From Lachancea thermotolerans CBS 6340 (Eukaryota; Ascomycota; Saccharomycetes; Saccharomycetales; Saccharomycetaceae), in contig NC_013079.1 in NCBI RefSeq assembly GCF_000142805.1, positions 1 through 64,000 on the forward strand: 64,000 nucleotides of DNA. Direction: 5' to 3'. The notes beneath the pieces are model-generated. The model was not told the DNA's origin. It saw nothing but the letters and a program-made list of their open reading frames with translations, and searched no databases. Below are positions 62,501-64,000 of this stretch, in pieces; the first letter of the stretch is position 1; every line of letters begins with the position of its first letter. The translations under genes and the position numbers were made by a program.

Positions 62501-63724
62501 TTACTCAAGTTGGACTTTGACTTTCTTGTTCTTTTTAGAACGGCTCTTCTTGCTCTTCTTTTTGTTGGTACCCAACATTATGCTTTTCAAGTCTTCCGTG
62601 TCCTCTTCGACCTCGCTTTGCTCTCCGAGGTCGGCCTCCTCGGCAACTCTCTTCTTCATCATCTCGTACCTCTCGACACTTTCGTCACATATGGCTAAAC
62701 AGTTCAGCCTCTCTCCGCAATCATAAACTGCAACTTGCTCTCTATTGGACATATCCCAAACGACAATTTTACCATCAGAACTTATTGTTACTAGGTAGTG
62801 GCCAAACTCGTTTCTGTAAAATTTGAAGTCTTTGACACGGGTGGCGTGGCCCTGTAGGGTGTACTCTGGGGTTATAGGCGTCTCTTCAGCGTCGCCGGTC
62901 TTCTCAGCCTCCTCAGCTTCATCCGCATCATCTTTAAACAACTGTTCGCCCTGATACATGGACACTGAGCCATTACCAAGAGCCACAACAATATATTGTT
63001 TGTCGTTGATTTTCTCAACCTCGAGATGCATTATGGTCGATCTCCCAACATCGATCTCGCGGTGAACCTTAGCTGTTGAAGTCTTGTAAATTAAAACCTT
63101 GTTCAACAAAGCTACGGCAAAAAACTCTCCATTGTCTCCGCACCACCTTACAAACTGGCCGTTTTGGTTGTATTTTTTCAGCTTCAAGATGCCAGCCTTT
63201 TTCACAGTCATCAAATTCCATAGTCTAATTGAATGGTCCTCGCTTACGCTAATGGCAATTCTGTTTGATGGATGAATGTCAAAATCATTGATCCTGGCCG
63301 AGTGGCCTTTCAGAGTACCAAAATTTTCCCAGTCTTTAACCCTCCAGACGACAAGGTTGTGATCCTCTGAAGCAGAAAGGAGCCACTTACTGTTGCCGTG
63401 AGTGACTGGCTTCTCAGAGTCGTCACCGTCCTGATTGGGGATAGCAGCACCTCTCGAAAACTTCAAGGAGGTGATAGAGCCCTGGTGGCTAAGCAGTGTT
63501 CCTAACTCTTTTCTCTTCTGAAGATCATAAATCCTAATGTGCTCATCGTTTGAGCCAGACACAAGGTATCTTTTCGAGATGTCTAGGCATTTAACGCTCA
63601 GAGAGTGTGCCTGGAAATGAAAAATTGGAGTAAAAAGCGGCGAGGGAAGGGATAAATTCAAGGATAGACACAAGAGGTTGTGCTCATATGATCCCACAAC
63701 AATTCTGAACTGATTTTGAGACAT
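62501..63724 (-). CDS. MAK11: Mak11, WD40 protein for 60S ribosome biogenesis
   Basis: Essential nucleolar WD-repeat protein that acts with Rlp24 in large-subunit assembly and is needed for killer dsRNA maintenance; PAK1IP1 family. 407 residues from the ATG at 63724 (S. cerevisiae 468). MSQNQFRIVVGSYEHNLLCLSL opens the propeller; blades include FQAHSLSVKCLDISKRYLVSGSNDEHIRIYDL, LSHQGSITSLKF, LLSASEDHNLVVWRV, LKGHSARINDFDIHPSNRIAISVSEDHSIRLWNL and YLVTISSDGKIVVWDM. The C-terminus is acidic and then strongly basic (NKKKSKKSRSKKNKKVKV), a nucleolar-type tail. A PAC and RRPE motif pair lies just upstream, typical of the ribosome-biogenesis regulon. Confidence 0.93.
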   Translation of the reverse strand: MSQNQFRIVVGSYEHNLLCLSLNLSLPSPLFTPIFHFQAHSLSVKCLDISKRYLVSGSNDEHIRIYDLQKRKELGTLLSHQGSITSLKFSRGAAIPNQDGDDSEKPVTHGNSKWLLSASEDHNLVVWRVKDWENFGTLKGHSARINDFDIHPSNRIAISVSEDHSIRLWNLMTVKKAGILKLKKYNQNGQFVRWCGDNGEFFAVALLNKVLIYKTSTAKVHREIDVGRSTIMHLEVEKINDKQYIVVALGNGSVSMYQGEQLFKDDADEAEEAEKTGDAEETPITPEYTLQGHATRVKDFKFYRNEFGHYLVTISSDGKIVVWDMSNREQVAVYDCGERLNCLAICDESVERYEMMKKRVAEEADLGEQSEVEEDTEDLKSIMLGTNKKKSKKSRSKKNKKVKVQLE

Positions 63725-63763
63725 CTCTGGTTGTGTGTTCGGTTTTTACAGGTATGAGTTGAA

Positions 63764-63785
63764 GCTCATCGCATCAAAAATTTTC
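63764..63785. promoter_or_regulatory. PAC and RRPE motifs upstream of MAK11
   Basis: GCTCATCGC at 63764-63772 is an exact PAC motif (reverse complement GCGATGAGC), and AAAAATTTTC at 63776-63785 is an RRPE core, 40-60 bases upstream of the MAK11 ATG. This adjacent pair is the standard promoter signature of ribosome-biogenesis genes. Confidence 0.8.
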
Positions 63786-64000
63786 TATCTTTAAATCATT
63801 AATCGACGACACTATTGAAAGATTGGGTTTTGATCCACCTTTGGCGCCAAAGAACAACTTAGAAGCAAATGCCCAGTTTTTAATACCAACTTACTCTATA
63901 ACAGCATATACATATCAGTAACTATACGGTGAACGAAATGATCATATTAGCCCTGAAACAAATTCTTTGTCAACTTGTAAAAATTGTCTTTCCTCTAGGA

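Overview
The window looks like a chromosome arm of a budding yeast in the Saccharomycetaceae that did not pass through the whole-genome duplication, most like Lachancea; the genus is an inference. Genes are mostly intronless, and promoters carry recognisable Gcn4, Lys14, PAC/RRPE and Pho4-type sites. At the right end, orthologs of S. cerevisiae YKL021C-YKL025C (MAK11, CDC16, SKA1, URA6, PAN3) are interleaved with orthologs of the YIR034C-YIR036C block (LYS1, an IRC24-like reductase). That is the interdigitated order expected of an unduplicated ancestor.

Bases 1-25,000 are a subtelomere-like, gene-poor and decaying region. It holds a bacterial-type ABC-F ATPase remnant cut by the window edge, an MNN1-family mannosyltransferase with one internal stop, a heavily decayed IRC7 (bacterial-type cysteine/thiol beta-lyase), an intact GNAT acetyltransferase, a DUP240-family membrane protein with a frameshift in a T run, an intact phytanoyl-CoA-dioxygenase-like enzyme, a decayed cell-wall adhesin, and an ADH4 that lacks a single base. 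Long stretches between these hold nothing I can identify.

Bases 25,000-51,100 are a nutrient-acquisition and cell-surface region. It carries the cysteine transporter YCT1, a SOA1-like anion/sulfonate transporter, the zinc transporter ZRT1, a secreted acid phosphatase (PHO5 type), the zinc/pH-regulated protein ZPS1, a roughly 2,500-residue ALS/agglutinin-like GPI adhesin with 36 clear 45-residue repeats plus one degenerate unit, and a hexose transporter. Promoter motifs fit these roles: CACGTG plus TGTGGC upstream of YCT1, CACGTG boxes upstream of the phosphatase, Zap1-like ACC-N5-GGT elements upstream of ADH4, ZRT1 and ZPS1, and a cluster of Rgt1-type CGGANNA sites upstream of HXT.

Bases 52,000-64,000 are conserved, dense chromosomal core: PAN3, an IRC24-like SDR, URA6, SKA1, CDC16, LYS1, MAK11. 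Two features stand out. The SDR gene contains a 60-nt, stop-free, frame-preserving segment with GTATGT, TACTAAC and CAG signals, very likely an unannotated intron. The UMP kinase carries an N-terminal extension resembling a mitochondrial presequence plus a membrane anchor.
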